DNA of 64,000 nt from Rotaria macrura (GCA_900239685.1 OENT01000787.1:1-64000); one strand, 5' to 3'; positions 49,758-62,911 are shown, numbered from the stretch's first letter. Notes: a model not told the origin generated them from the sequence alone. Program-made: numbers and translations.

Positions 49758-52700
49758 TTATACTGATAATGATAGTCGATTATAAACTCGATCATCAATA
49801 ATATCATTTGATAGATAGATTTTTGGTGAAATTATTTTTATACGATGAAAATCAGTGATTAATGTTAGCATATAAATGAGAAGACAAGTTGTTAAAATCC
49901 ATGCAGATAAGACAGCAATGAGATAATAAATGCAAATCTTCGATTAAGAAAGAAAAAAGAATATGTATTATTTTCAAATGCATTAATCAAAAGTTACATA
50001 CAGAATCTGTTGATATGCATATTTTTTGTTCGGTATCATATTTGACAATAGTAATTGTTTGGCAGATGATAACTAAAAATAGAATTAGAAAACACATTTT
50101 ACAAACTGACGAATCAATGCTACAAAGTATGAATAAAAATAGCAAAATTACCGAGGATACTGCCTCAAGTCTGTCATATCTACATGATAAGTACCAATGA
50201 GATGTCTAATTCAAACACCATGTCCTTACGTCTTTCATTAAAACATTCCATCATCTTAACAAGACTGGACTTAATAGCGTACTACTGTATTTAGTTTTAA
50301 AACGACTCCAATGTCATCAGAGTGACAACATCGATAGATTAATAGAACCGTAGAGGATCTATTTTAGTCTGGATCAACAATCTAGTAACTAGAAATGATA
50401 TCACGGAAGAAAGAATATCACTAAAATTCGTTGAAAATAAGGAGGAAAAGGAAATTTATTTGAAATTCACTTGAATACTCTATGATTCAAAGAAAATATT
50501 GTTGTAAATCACTAGCCAGTAAATAATGAACAATAAAACGTGTTAGCATTTAATTACATAAATTAAGAGGTAAGTATCGAAATGCGACTGTCGATTCAAC
50601 CGTATATATTTGTCGAAGTGAAATAAAATATGATATGATTAGCATTTTATTTTGTTGAGAGTCGAGAAAACAGTTAAATTATGCAGAAGAAACAAGAAAA
50701 ATTTGATGACACTGTAGAATCAGTCTATAGAAAAATTTTTAGACATATTTTTTCTGAAAATCCCATTTTTAGTTAAGTCATATAATTCGATAGCAAGAAA
50801 TTTACTCTGCAACGAACATTTTCTATGAGCAGTCATTTCCATACTATTTCATTAGAAGTTACTCTAAACAAGCATAATCCAATCACGAGAGGATTGGGGC
50901 ATTAGATGTATATGTTATTTTAACTCAGTAACTTCCCTTCGTTGTCGTTGGCATCGTAATTTCTTCCTACTTGTGACAAAAAATTAGTATTGAGGAATTT
51001 TTTATTAAGCTGAAGACTTCAATTAAAATAAATGTTTCCTAGTTGAAATGCTAAGTTATCATTTACCCTAAATTCTGGTACCCTGAATGTATCCCTAAAT
51101 TCAATCCACATTTGTGGATAATGAAATCGAAAAAGTGAAAACTAGTAACCAAGTAGGGATTTTGATTTAGGGATTTTTTNNNNNNNNNNNNNNNNNNNNN
51201 NNNNNNNNNNNNNNNNNNNNNNNNNNNNNNNNNNNNNNNNNNNNNNNNNNNNNNNNNNNNNNNNNNNNNNNNNNNNNNNNNNNNNNNNNNNNNNNNNNNN
51301 NNNNNNNNNNNNNNNNNNNNNNNNNNNNNNNNNNNNNNNNNNNNNNNNNNNNNNNNNNNNNNNNNNNNNNNNNNNNNNNNNNNNNNNNNNNNNNNNNNNN
51401 NNNNNNNNNNNNNNNNNNNNNNNNNNNNNNNNNNNNNNNNNNNNNNNNNNNNNNNNNNNNNNNNNNNNNNNNNNNNNNNNNNNNNNNNNNNNNNNNNNNN
51501 NNNNNNNNNNNNNNNNNNNNNNNNNNNNNNNNNNNNNNNNNNNNNNNNNNNNNNNNNNNNNNNNNNNNNNNNNNNNNNNNNNNNNNNNNNNNNNNNNNNN
51601 NNNNNNNNNNNNNNNNNNNNNNNNNNNNNNNNNNNNNNNNNNNNNNNNNNNNNNNNNNAAAAAATCCCTAAATCAAAATCCCTACTTGGTTACTAGTTTT
51701 CACTTTTTCGATTTCATTATCCACAAATGTGGATTGAATTTAGGGATACATTCAGGGTACCAGAATTTAGGGTAAATGATAATCATTCAGTTGAAATATT
51801 CTTCGTAGAAGTAATGTCTGTTGTGAAAACGAAATATTCTTTTCAACTATTGGTGTACCGAGAAAATTACTGTAAGAAATTATTGATCTCGCGTTTGTTA
51901 AACAGAGTAACCGTATATTCCGATGTTAAACTATTTGTGAAATAACACGACTTCATTCATAATCTGGCTGATTATGGGATCTTACAAAAATTTAATGTCA
52001 AAAGTATCTCTTTCCTATAGAGGCTAATGAATGTTCATTCAAAGATTACTGAAGCTATCTGTATGATTTTAATTTAATTTTCTCATTTGCTGACTCACCG
52101 ATAAATTGAAAACTAAAGAAACGGATCTAACTGGTAAACTGTGTGTTAAATAAGACCTAGTGAGTCCTAGATTATCGAAAGTACTGATTCTGAATATGAC
52201 TATGACAATTACATGTAAACTTCTAAACATCGGGTTTTTGGAAGAACATTTTTCTACAATGAAAGTTTTTTTTGTCTTTAAAAGTTATTCTCTGATCCAT
52301 TAAGATTGTAGAACATATTGATGAGGTGATAAAAATCTATTATTCTTTTTATTTAAATCAATTTTGGAATGGTGTATATAGACTATGCATAAGATTGTTT
52401 GTGTCACTGCTTGTGTTTAGATCGTCATTTCCAAGACGAAATAAATAAATTAGATGGGATTTTTGGAATTCGTTAATCGATAGTGTTTTTTTCTGCTTCC
52501 ACTACATTGATACATACTTATTTATCTTCATGGATGTAATATTCAATGAAGGAATGATCAAAATATAATCTTATAAAATAACGAGCAATAACCGGTGGAT
52601 CGAAGGCTTTGAAACAAAATGTTTGCTCTTTTTTCGTCCACTTGAAAATATTTCAGACGCGTCGAAAACTATGAATTAGAACCAAAATTTTGTGCTCTTT

Positions 52701-55700
52701 CTGAATATGAGATTGGGAAGCTTTTGTCAGGTTTTGTTCTAAAGTACTGAGGGAATCTTAGAAAGGCCTGAAAAATTTGTTTGGACGGGAAATTTTTTCA
52801 CATTTATTTATATTTTAGTTATGGCGATGGGAAACTAAAATTGCAACTTTTATTACTCTATCAGCTGGTAGAGCAAAATCTGCCGTACAAAATATATTAC
52901 ATGAGTTTGTTTTGAATGAGAAATCGACTTTTTGACAAAAAAGGCGTTTTTCACAAAAAGGAACTTCTAACAAAATACATAGAACTTCACTTATGTTAAA
53001 GCTTCAACTTAGTTGAATATCCCATTTTGTAAATAAGTCTCCGATAACTTTCATCATATCCGCAAAGAGACATACATGGGTTAAGAAAAAAGCTGTTTAT
53101 GCGTCGTTCAATTTAATTGTTAAGACTTTTCAAAGATTCCCTCACTACTTTCGAACAAGAGCTGATAGTTTCCGTTACGTCTGAAATATTTTCAAGTGGA
53201 CCAAAAATGAGCAAACATTTTCTGTCTCGAAACTTTCGATCCACCTGTTATTAACAGGATTTATTTTCTACAAGATTTCACACGTCTAGAACATAGACGA
53301 GAATATTTACAAGACTTGAATTTACACACACAGTTACCTAAAGATTTGTTGCTTAGGCTTCATAGTTGCTGTGTGTGATTTCTATACATGAAATTTCTGA
53401 CGACTTTTATGAATGCAGAATTTAGAAATCGGAGAAGCAATTTCGAATTTCAATTTTTTTGTCAACCTTTCTTCTTCTCGATCGAATCATTCTCTAGAAA
53501 TCAATGAGGATAGCTGATTCGATAAGTCTATGATAAAATATTTCGAACACTCCACGCGTACTATAATAGAGGGCCAAACAGCCAGCAATTCCATTTTGCT
53601 CATACTTATTTTTCAAAAATTGATTTCAGTAAAAAACAAATAAAACGTTTTTATGACCTAATCAGGATGCTCTACAATTCGGATGGAAAAGAAAATAATT
53701 TTAAAGACAAAAAACCTTTAACTGTAGAAAAGTGTTTTTCTAAAACCCCGATGATTAGAGACCTATAGACAACTGTAGTAATTATATTCGGAATCAGCAC
53801 TGTTGATAACCTAAGTCCTACTAGACCTCATTTAACAAAAGATCTATCAGTTTCTTCATAAGTAGATCCTGATTAAGAAAAAGAAAAAGAAAAAAAGTAT
53901 AAATAATACGATGGACGCATGTGGCTCATATTGTCATCATAGACTTATCCAAATAAGTGTTCTATAATGTCATGTGACCCTACTTCTAAATTAAGAACTC
54001 GAACGCAATATTTCTTTATGTATAAACAACTTTATTACAATCGAACGTACGTTATAACCTTTGGTAGTTACTTTGTATTTTATGAATGATGGCAAGTTCA
54101 ATGTACCGAAGAAATTCAGAAAACGATGCTCTTAATTATAGTAAAAGTAATGACTTCAAATGAAAAAGTGATAATTTCTAATGCTTTACATCTCGATATG
54201 TTCTTCTAAAGAAAATTGCATACATACAAAGAATGAAGATCTAAAGAGAATAGTCGGTCACAAGATTTTAAAAAAGCAGGATTTGTTCATTTCTGAATAG
54301 ATATCCATGAATACGTGCTGGAAATCTTGAAAACTTTTCCGCTATCAAAAAATATCGTATCGTTGACAAAACATTAGATGTTGAACACTGTTTAACTTCT
54401 CATCTCAGCCATAGTACGTACTATGTCATCATTTTAAAACAAGTTCATCTAATCAGTATATTCAACAACTTACATATAATAAGTGTTAAAGTAGCCACAA
54501 TAGTCAGCATGATTCTAATCAATGGTAACATTCTATTCGTATATAGCAATGGACGAATCCAAAATAATAAAAGCATTTCACAATGCAATACTCCAACACT
54601 GGTTATAAACGTTATGTATGTTGCACACATACGAACGAAATATACATTTGTATGCTAAGAATAGAAAATAATGAAAATCAATTTAGAAGAATACAATCAA
54701 TACTAACTGGAAAATTTGATATCATACTGATACCAAATGCAGATATCACCCCACATGTAAGAAATGTTAAATTTAATTGAGAATATTTACTTCCACATGT
54801 TGGATGATTGCGAATAACTTCTGATCTACGGGAAAAAGAAGAAAATGCACAACGAATAGAATATATATTTACTATCTACTTACATCTGAAGATAACGAAT
54901 ATAAATCGTTATGATAACTAGAGAGAAAATGTGAATGATTTTTAATTGATTATTCTAAACATAAAATTCACTTACCAATGAATACAGTAACGTTCATAAC
55001 TTGTGAATAAATACATGATTCTGGCGAATTATTTAATGAAAAACTAAATTAAAAATAATCAATCTGAATAAGTATCATGATAGAGATAAAGTTTTAAACT
55101 CAATTCTTTTAGGCAAGAATTCAATTCATAATTAAAAACATAACTCGTAAAACTCTATGAATGTCAAGACATAGATACTTGAATAGCAGATACTGTTGAA
55201 TATTTCATGTGTTGATTATATTCGAGCATCGATAATTTATTAAAACAAAACGGTGAATAATGTCTACAAAAGTGAACTCAACAAGCAGACACTTCATCAA
55301 GTCATGTTGAGAGTTTACTTCCTGAAAGACATTCCATTGAAAAATCTTTGGACACGAGACTTATATTGAATACATTATAAAGAAAATGAGATAGAACAAT
55401 GACTTAATTATAGATGATTTCAGAAGTTACAACAAATTTAATCTAAATGAATTTTTTTTGAAAATAACCTAGAACAAACAATACTTCTTCCATTAAGACA
55501 TGAAGTGATGCTTTATAAAAAAAAAACATTCAAAGGTCATTTTTCTAGTGAAATCAAATCATAAATTTTACAATTTAATATAATTCTATTTTTATAACCG
55601 AAAAAAAAAACTTGCACGCGTGAAATTCTTCGATTTCAGTTCCAATCTCGAGATCGCTCTGTTCATATATATATATATTCAAAGAAATATGAATGATGGC

Positions 55701-56758
55701 GATATGATATGTGATGCAAGATTTATGCGACTTTGTTAGGTACTGCCTCCGATGAGCATGTTTCAACTCCGGCTCCATCTTCGCGGTAATACTAGTCTGC
55801 TTTGGTTCTCTTAACATAATTATAGATTCATGGCATTCTTAAAGTCTTCTGAACTTGAGACAAAACAAAGGAGAAGACGACAATTTTCATTAGTGAAATC
55901 TTAATCGAGCATTTTGGATAAAAAGATATCGTGACATCTCATTCATTTCGAAACAACATGATCTTGCCCTATCATTCTTTTACTAAAAATGTTTGATGAT
56001 TTTCACTAGGGTTTGATTGAAATATATATATATATGCTGATTTTTATCGAAAAAAAAACAAATACTTTGTTTTATCACCATTTTACATGCCCACATTTGT
56101 ACTGATATCCATTCTATATCTGCCTTTTTTCTTCTTCTAATCAACATGACAAGATACTGGATATATATGACAAAGGATTGATGTGCATTTTAATCTCGTT
56201 ATTTTTATACAATAGGGTACATTTATAATTATAGAACATCCTTGTTTGAATCTTTCGAGGTGATGAAATTATTTGCGCTTCACAACTACGAATTTAGAAG
56301 AAGGATGATTCCCACATGTTCATTCAAACAAAAGAAGATTAATTAGGCCAAAGAGAATTAAAAATTTGCTGAACGAGTTAGTCTTTTTGCCATTGCTTGT
56401 TGAATTTATGCACCGAACATCACAATATGAGATTGAATATTTTACCATCAATTCTATAGTATTACGCTAATATGTCACGTCATTGACATAGACATTGAAC
56501 TACATGTAGATTTATAAGGTAGAACTTGTCACTTTGGATTTATTTTCAAATCTAATATAATTGTACCTGAGAAGTGAATAGTCAAATTTTGAATGACCCA
56601 AATGAATAGCAACAATGAAACTAGATAAATACAATTTACAAAAACAAAATAAACAAAAATCATCAAGAAAATATAACAATAGCTTACGAAATTAAATGAG
56701 CAAGTGTTACGAATAAACAAATTAACACTGGAAATATATAAACATATCCTTCGATCAT
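49758..56758 (-). CDS. DRAM2: DRAM-family (damage-regulated autophagy modulator) six-TM protein
   Basis: Eight exons (56758-56688, 56620-56567, 55043-54976, 54917-54884, 54825-54708, 54654-54474, 50072-50002, 49937-49758) give a complete 258-residue protein; all phases close and the stop is TAA. Six hydrophobic segments lie near residues 7-28, 57-74, 97-113, 120-142, 158-178 and 200-226. Alignment from memory to human DRAM2 (266 aa) is collinear. It covers the PExC segment before TM2, the IxTIYxRY motif (residues 67-74), GxSxxxNF in TM3, the FWIR(P/L)L loop, and a C-terminal TM followed by F-x-x-I. DRAM proteins are lysosomal or endosomal membrane proteins that promote autophagy; location here is inferred. 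I cannot separate DRAM1 from DRAM2, so the symbol marks the closest remembered match. Intron 7 (50073-54473) is 4.4 kb and holds two inverted-repeat elements and an assembly gap. Confidence 0.85.
51056..51782. mobile_element. MITE-like element with perfect 124-bp terminal inverted repeats
   Basis: Positions 51056-51179 and 51659-51782 are perfect reverse complements, 124 of 124 bases by eye. The ends read TTATCATTTACCC and GGGTAAATGATAA. If the terminal TA pairs are target duplications, this fits a Tc1/mariner-type non-autonomous element. CCCTAAAT(T)C recurs three times within each arm. The arms surround a run of 479 N, so the interior is unknown. It sits inside intron 7 of the DRAM-like gene. 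A collapsed hairpin or local palindrome made by assembly is the main alternative. Confidence 0.6.
51180..51658. other. Assembly gap (N run)
   Basis: 479 undetermined bases, bounded exactly by the inner ends of a perfect inverted repeat, so the gap probably reflects assembler failure in a hairpin-forming element. Confidence 0.95.
52587..53254. mobile_element. Older inverted-repeat DNA element (MITE-like)
   Basis: The left arm, about 52587-52769, matches the reverse complement of 53121-53254 at roughly 80-85% by eye. Shared blocks include GGTGGATCGAA near both ends, TCCACTTGAAAATATTTCAG, and a GTGAGGGAATCTT-type block with one mismatch. The left arm has about 55-60 extra bases between two of these blocks. 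I see no transposase frame in the roughly 350-bp centre. Divergent arms suggest an older insertion than the perfect-repeat element 0.8 kb away. No clear target duplication is visible. Confidence 0.6.
55044..56566 (-). other. 1.5-kb intron of the DRAM-like gene
   Basis: Separates the exon ending in the SLL segment from the exon with the PExC segment, and keeps frame. It contains a short (AT)n run at about 55663-55679 and nothing else I can support. Confidence 0.55.
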
Positions 56759-59138
56759 TGTTCAAATTATCTAAAAACAAAATTAAGCTAGAATGACAGT
56801 TATCTTTTCAATTAGCTATGGACAGTATTCTCATGAGAGATTTTGTTTTCTTCGATTCGAGATGATTAAAATCTGTTCGAAATTCAAACATACACTCTCG
56901 ATGTATTTATTTCATTGACATATTACTTTCATCAACAAATGTAGATAGAACCAATCCTATAGATATATATTTAGTTCGTATTGAGCTTATTCGCAACTGT
57001 TACTTACAATCTGAAGAAAAAATGCGAGAGCATTCGTACTATTGGGAATTTCTTCTCGAGTAACGATCACCCGACTCAATTTTCCTTATAGTTTAAATGA
57101 AAGTTCACCCAATAAATTGATCTAGTTATACATAGATATTAAACCTTTCAATTAAAAAGAATACTAATCATCGAAGATAGCACATTTACAAAACAGAAAG
57201 ATATTGTTATTTTCTTTCATAAGAATAAGTTCAATGGCAGATTTTAAGAAAACTTTATCAGTCTAACTTGCAACCTAGAGGATATGATAAATGTCATTAG
57301 GTCTGTTCGTTGAAGAAATTTGTACTTATCACGAGTTTTTCGGTTATATGTTGAACATTCAGTAGAATAATCTTACGGTAAAATTCGAAATATTTAATGA
57401 AATAAAACTTCTCTAGTTTTGAGTATCTCATAAATATGAATCTGTTGATTCATATCGATCGAATAATAATCCGATGAAAACTGTAAACTTGACTTTCTTT
57501 GTCTCACAGTATTAATCAATGAAATGTAAATCATCATGTTTTTGTTTAATATGCTATTCTTATTTCATCTTAATGACTCAAATAAGAAAAACGATACATG
57601 CATTTTAATGTTGGAAGATTGTGATAACTATCAGAATGATTGCTTTGTATAACTTGCATTCTACGAGATGAATAACAGATTACTCAGCTATTATATTTAG
57701 TCTATATATAATCAACATTCATCACTTGTCTCGTTCAGATGTTTGTTTTGAAATCTAGCCTTTATTTAAACATCAAATGGAAGTAAAATGATGATAGAAG
57801 TTGACTCTTAGAAATTATGACTTATTTTAAGTTACTGAGAATACGTTAAATATAGAGTAGAACTGTGCTAAATAGGTCACGATATGAAAGGATATAATTA
57901 GACGTTGTATCTTAGGATATAAATAACTTGTATTCGAGTTTTTCCACTCCTAAATTTTGTATGCAGGATCAAAACTGTGCGAATTCCCCAAGATCGACGA
58001 TGAAAAGGAAGCAACTTTAATTTAACAAACCCATAAGCCGTAGAAAAAGAAAAGGCTTCCTAGGGGAAACAATAAACTTTTTTCGAGTAGCTATAGTAAA
58101 AAAGAAACATTCTCATTAAAAGTCTAATATTGATAAATATTAATTAATCATAAGATAGACAAGAGTTCAACATGAATTCATCTTAAACATTATGCTCATC
58201 AATCTCAAGGTCATATTTAACATAAGCTCAAGACAAGCTATATTGCGCCTGTTGATCTGTTAGCGGGTACTACGAGGTTGGATGAATAGAAAGACGAGTC
58301 ACATCTACATCAATTCATTGAAAATGATGACACTAATGCTGCATCAGTAGTTTCATTGAATATAATTGTTTCACTTGTATTCATAACAGTTGTAATATTA
58401 CATGTTTTACATTTTTCTCGTAGTCGAATGTCTGGTGTGTCTTGAAAAATAATAGGAAACGACTTGCTTCTGACATTTGACTAAAAAATGATAAGCTAAA
58501 CACAAACTTGTAATAGAAAATAAAAACAGAGATGGCTGCTAGACAATTATCTTTCCATTCCGAATAAGTAAGAAAAATAAGAATGGCGTTTTTTGCGTTA
58601 CTTAACTCATAGGATATGAAATTCATCAATATTCAACTTTCCTAATAAAGACAAATACCAGATATAAATATGTCAATAGCACACCCATAGAAATAGAATA
58701 AAACGAATGTTCAGCGTCGTGAACCAATGTTCCCATTTTTTATCATCTGAATACAAGGTTATTCTAGACAGCATTTATTTAGCTGTTGTGCCGGCTATGA
58801 TCGAAGTTTGTTGTAAAACAAATAATAGTGAATTTTTGAAAAGTTCCATAGGCGAAAATCTTGGATGTTGATTTCAACGAATTCAATTATTATTATTGTA
58901 ATGTCGAGTGACTATCTCAAATAAGATATACAAGATGAATGATATTAATCTGAAACATATAACATCAAATAGCAGTACATATGCATACAAATCAAGCAAT
59001 TACAGATGAAACAAAAAAGAAAATGTGAACAAATGTAATACATTTGACGAGATATCTATACATATAAATAATGTTCATCAATCCTAATAACTTCGTTTAA
59101 ACAAATGTCGGAAATAATCGATCTGACCATCAAAATAT
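56759..59138. other. Noncoding stretch between the DRAM-like and tail-anchored genes
   Basis: Presumed promoter side of the DRAM-like gene and 3' side of the next gene. It contains one curious plus-strand frame at 58196-58446, listed separately. Otherwise AT-rich without recognisable features. Confidence 0.45.
58196..58446 (+). pseudogene. Possible plus-strand coding relic with a TM segment
   Basis: One plus-strand frame, read from about 58225 to the TGA at 58444-58446, is open except for a single in-frame TAG at 58288. It encodes a polar stretch (YIAPVDLLAGTTRLDE) before the stop codon. After it come an acidic/His segment, about 20 hydrophobic residues (LNIIVSLVFITVVILHVL) and a short basic tail. 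An AG that could be an acceptor coincides with the TAG, so the second half alone could be a last exon. I found no partner exons and no family. It may be chance. Confidence 0.2.
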
Positions 59139-60496
59139 TCATTGACCAGTAGGTTTGCTTTTTGTTGCTGTAATAATAACAATGATAATACCGATAATAA
59201 TCGAAATGGACAAAATAAGGGTTACAGCACATAGAAATTCTCGTCGATTAAACCGTCGATGACACAGTGATAACTAAAATGTTCAAATAAAAATAAAATA
59301 GTTCAAAAGAAAAATATTTCAATAAAAACATACACTATAGATCTTACAATAACAACATAAGAATAGTTACACATTACAACAATTATACATAGAATATCAA
59401 CGTACGGATGACGAATTTTCATCATTCAAATAGTAGCATCGTGCTGAACGATGTCTTTTCTTAGGTTTTCTAATGGTATTTTCAGTGATTAAATCTGTCG
59501 TATATTTATGCATATTTTCAACTATATGAAACAAATAAATACATGAAATGCTTTCTTTCTGTCACTCATATTCAAAGTGTACCAAAATCTTTTGAGTAAG
59601 ATGTTGCGTGATGTCGCAATTGATAAATATCAATTTGTTCGATTTCTTCACGAAGAGTTTGAACACCTTGAATTTCACTACAAAACGAACAATTAAATTT
59701 CTGTATGTTATTCTTTGTTAAAATAAATATGTTCGACTTACTTCAATAATTCAATGTAGCGATTAGTTTCATTTTCTTCATTTTCATGATTTTCATATGA
59801 AACCTCATCGGCATTTATTGTAGAATCTTCAAAACCCAAATTAACAACATTTGTACGATCTAGAATTCATTTCACGAAATAGTTTTTCCATGCACATTAC
59901 GAGTGATCTTTTGTAGTTACCTCCGGTAGCTATGGGAAAATAGACGAGTAGAATAGAAAATTTATGAAGTAAATCTTCATAATAATTAAGTGAAGCTAAT
60001 GTAAAACATAAACATTTCTCAAAGCGACGTACAGCCAGATCACTTTTTATTCTAAATATATCAACAAAAAAATAAATAAATAACTCGACATATTTCAAGT
60101 AAAATGTTTCAACTCACAGGCCTGCTGACGATGCTCCATTCCCAATGAGTTCTCGTTGATGATAGAAGCTACGATTAATACGTTCTTTTAATTTTTGAAC
60201 TTTGTTTCGTAATTTAGTTGTATCACATGATGTACCAAGATAATAGGTATATTGCCGAAATTTTCCTACATCTTTCATACAGTCATGTAGGGCCTAAAAC
60301 GTTTGTGAATACCTTTTAGCCATCATCCGTAATATCACTCAATAGAAAAATATCATACTTTAAAAATTTCACGATCATCGGGTACACTTGAACAGTTTGT
60401 TGTTGTTCCTGCTGATCCATGTCGCATAGTTGGGGTCACATCCATCGTTCTCATTGATATACTCGTAGAATCAAGAACGGTGCCCGGTTCGGGCAT
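59139..60496 (-). CDS. Tail-anchored membrane protein, faintly syntaxin-like
   Basis: Seven exons (60496-60359, 60293-60118, 60051-59921, 59859-59742, 59677-59583, 59521-59406, 59273-59139) give 302 residues with all phases closed and a TGA stop. The N terminus is polar. Residues about 60-105 look helical and recall the start of a syntaxin Habc region (FRQYTYYLGT, KLRNKVQKLKERI). A further helical segment is followed by an acidic N/E-rich stretch. Near residue 190 there is a short predicted coil (TLREEIEQID). A basic patch (KPKKRHR) precedes a C-terminal membrane anchor of about 22 residues (LILSISIIIGIIIVII) ending in TKSKPTGQ. Length and tail anchor suit a Qa-SNARE, but I cannot lay down a proper SNARE heptad register with a central Gln. 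The gene may be a diverged syntaxin or something unrelated. Confidence 0.6.
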
Positions 60497-62911
60497 TCTC
60501 TTCTTGAATTGTCAATTTTATTCTTGCTGTGACTCTTTGAAACTAAATATAATGTATGGACAAGCATTCATTGTAGTTATACTCTATACGAAAATTTGTA
60601 ATGATTGTGGCGCTAAAATCATGTAGCCCCGACTATTTAAAAAACGAGCTCGTCTCAAAATAATTATGATCATTAGCGATCAAATATTTTTAAAACTCAA
60701 ATTTACTTCTCTGCTTTAATCTACCTGCAGAGGACGCCTTAAGTCAACACATTTCTATAGTTATAACTCGATGGCACACAATCTATCAACAAGAATTCTC
60801 TAGATATTCAAGATTCAACAACTCAGATCATATGAACAAAAGAACTAGATACGCTCAGTTTTTCTTTTCGTAAGATTAACTCATGCTTAACGCATTTTAT
60901 TACATGCATTCTATTAAAGCTTATGTACTATATTAATGCAGAATCTTTCACGCTTTCTAGTTGATTCGAGTTAAAAGCATAATATGATATGCCTATAATT
61001 TATTATAAATGAATGTCTTTCACGAGATAATACAAACGGAAGTACTCCTTGCACTAGAAATGAAGTATTCTTTTTCATTATCAATAATTAAATAAAAAAA
61101 TGTATAAATATATTCAGTGAATTTTTTCATTCATTTAAAAAACTTAATCCGCCAAATTAAAAGATCTTTTTTCAACATCGAAGAAATGATTGACTATGAA
61201 TTATAAATTCGATACGATTGACCTACGCCAAAGAATTTATTATCGATAGAAAAGAAAATTGTGATATTTCAGCACGTCGAAATCTGTACCGTTCTACCTT
61301 AGTATATGCCACGATGGACTTGTATTGTGCATGACATATAAGTGCAATTTTTCTCAATAAGAAATGAAAAAGTTACACAATAATAGAACATAATTATTAC
61401 TTAATACATCGGTATCTGAAATGTAAGATTCTAATTGATATCTACGGTAGGTAAAACGTTTTCGCTCAATATCCGCAGTTTCTTTTTCTCATGTGAAAAC
61501 CTAGATCAACCATTTGCGATCATAATAATAACAATTACTAAAAGCAGTACCTAATTCGAAGTTTTCTACTATGTCTAAGCTAAGAAGAAGGATTCATCAA
61601 AGCAAGGCTGCATAGAGTCACAGGCAGTTAAATTAACCATCTTGTTATCACCTGCGGCGTATCAATAAAGAATAAACGACATGACGTCTGATGCTATCGC
61701 TTCAGACATACATCCTGTCGAGGAGTGAGCAGTAATAGCAACCAAAAGTACAAAATCTACACACATTCGATTAAATATACAGACACATAAATGCGTGAAC
61801 TAAATTATTTCTCAACTAATAATGCGCTAGAATAAGAAAAAAGATAGATGATAAGATCAGGGTACCAAGACATATTCGTCTGTAAGCATTTTTTGTTTCG
61901 TACGTCATATACTTATTTTATGAGATTGATTTGATCTAATTGAATGAAAAGAAATAATTGAGTTCATTGAAAACATTAGTTATGAAAAGAAAATCAATAT
62001 TCATAACTCATCGCCAAATGATTTTCGAAAGGAATTCAATTGTGAATCAAATATCTATCTATGTAGAATGTTATGTTGTTTCATATTTTCTACAATGCAG
62101 AGCTCATTTCGAAGAATTATTATGCTCGATTTTTCTTGATTAAATCTAATAGATAGATGTTCTAAACTTGGAAAGAAATATAGTAAGTGTATGAAATTTT
62201 GAAGTGCAATAAATGACACTTCTACATATTCGAATGAGAACTATTTTTTCGATCGATATGTTTTGCACAACAGAGAATTGAATAAATTAGTCAGAACACT
62301 AGAAAATCATGAACATTTTTTCTTTCCAATAGATTTTATCTGCCAATACGGATGGTATGATAGAGAAAGAAAAGGATTAACCAGCATTATTCCTAACTAG
62401 ATTCAAGCATATATATATATATATATATATATATAGTAAACTATGAGCTTATGACTGAAGTGATATTTAAGGTTTTAGTATACCGCAGCTACTCGTCCTC
62501 ATCCATCTCATTCAATTTTCGAGGAATGACGTATTTCAACGAAAATATTTTGGTGTGCATGTTTTTTATTTATTCCTTTTGGATCTATCGACGTTTATGA
62601 TAGATGTAAAAGGAAGGATGCTCCTTCCATAGCGTTGTCTAAGCAAACAAGTAACAAAGTAATCTAGAAAATTCTCTCAGTAAGTAGTCACTCTCGTCAA
62701 GACTTGTCTTTAAGTGTGTAACAATGATGAAAATGTAGCACAAATAAACTAGATAGATTATCTTTGCATTAAAGAACATTCATGCGCAGTTTATGAACAA
62801 TAAATTGTATTTGTTTGCTTTAGTTTGAAATATGATGCATCAACATCAAACGTATATTTGATATAGTAGCACAAAAACAAGAAAAAACAATCAACAATGA
62901 TGTAACAATTT
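60497..62911. other. Noncoding stretch between the tail-anchored and UTP14 genes
   Basis: AT-rich, presumed promoter region of the tail-anchored gene and 3' region of UTP14. It contains an (AT)n tract at 62409-62435. No exon or RNA gene seen. Confidence 0.5.
62409..62435. repeat. (AT)n microsatellite
   Basis: About 13 AT dinucleotides in the intergenic stretch next to UTP14. Confidence 0.8.

Noticed and set aside
55575-55817. 80-codon minus-strand frame in a DRAM-like intron
   Set aside because: It lies in an intron with good splice sites, runs through an (AT)n tract and has no recognisable domain.
58381-58629. Minus-strand 82-codon frame with a SEW motif, considered as a second DRAM C terminus
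   Set aside because: No upstream DRAM exons exist between it and the next gene, and the surrounding residues do not match the DRAM terminal helix.
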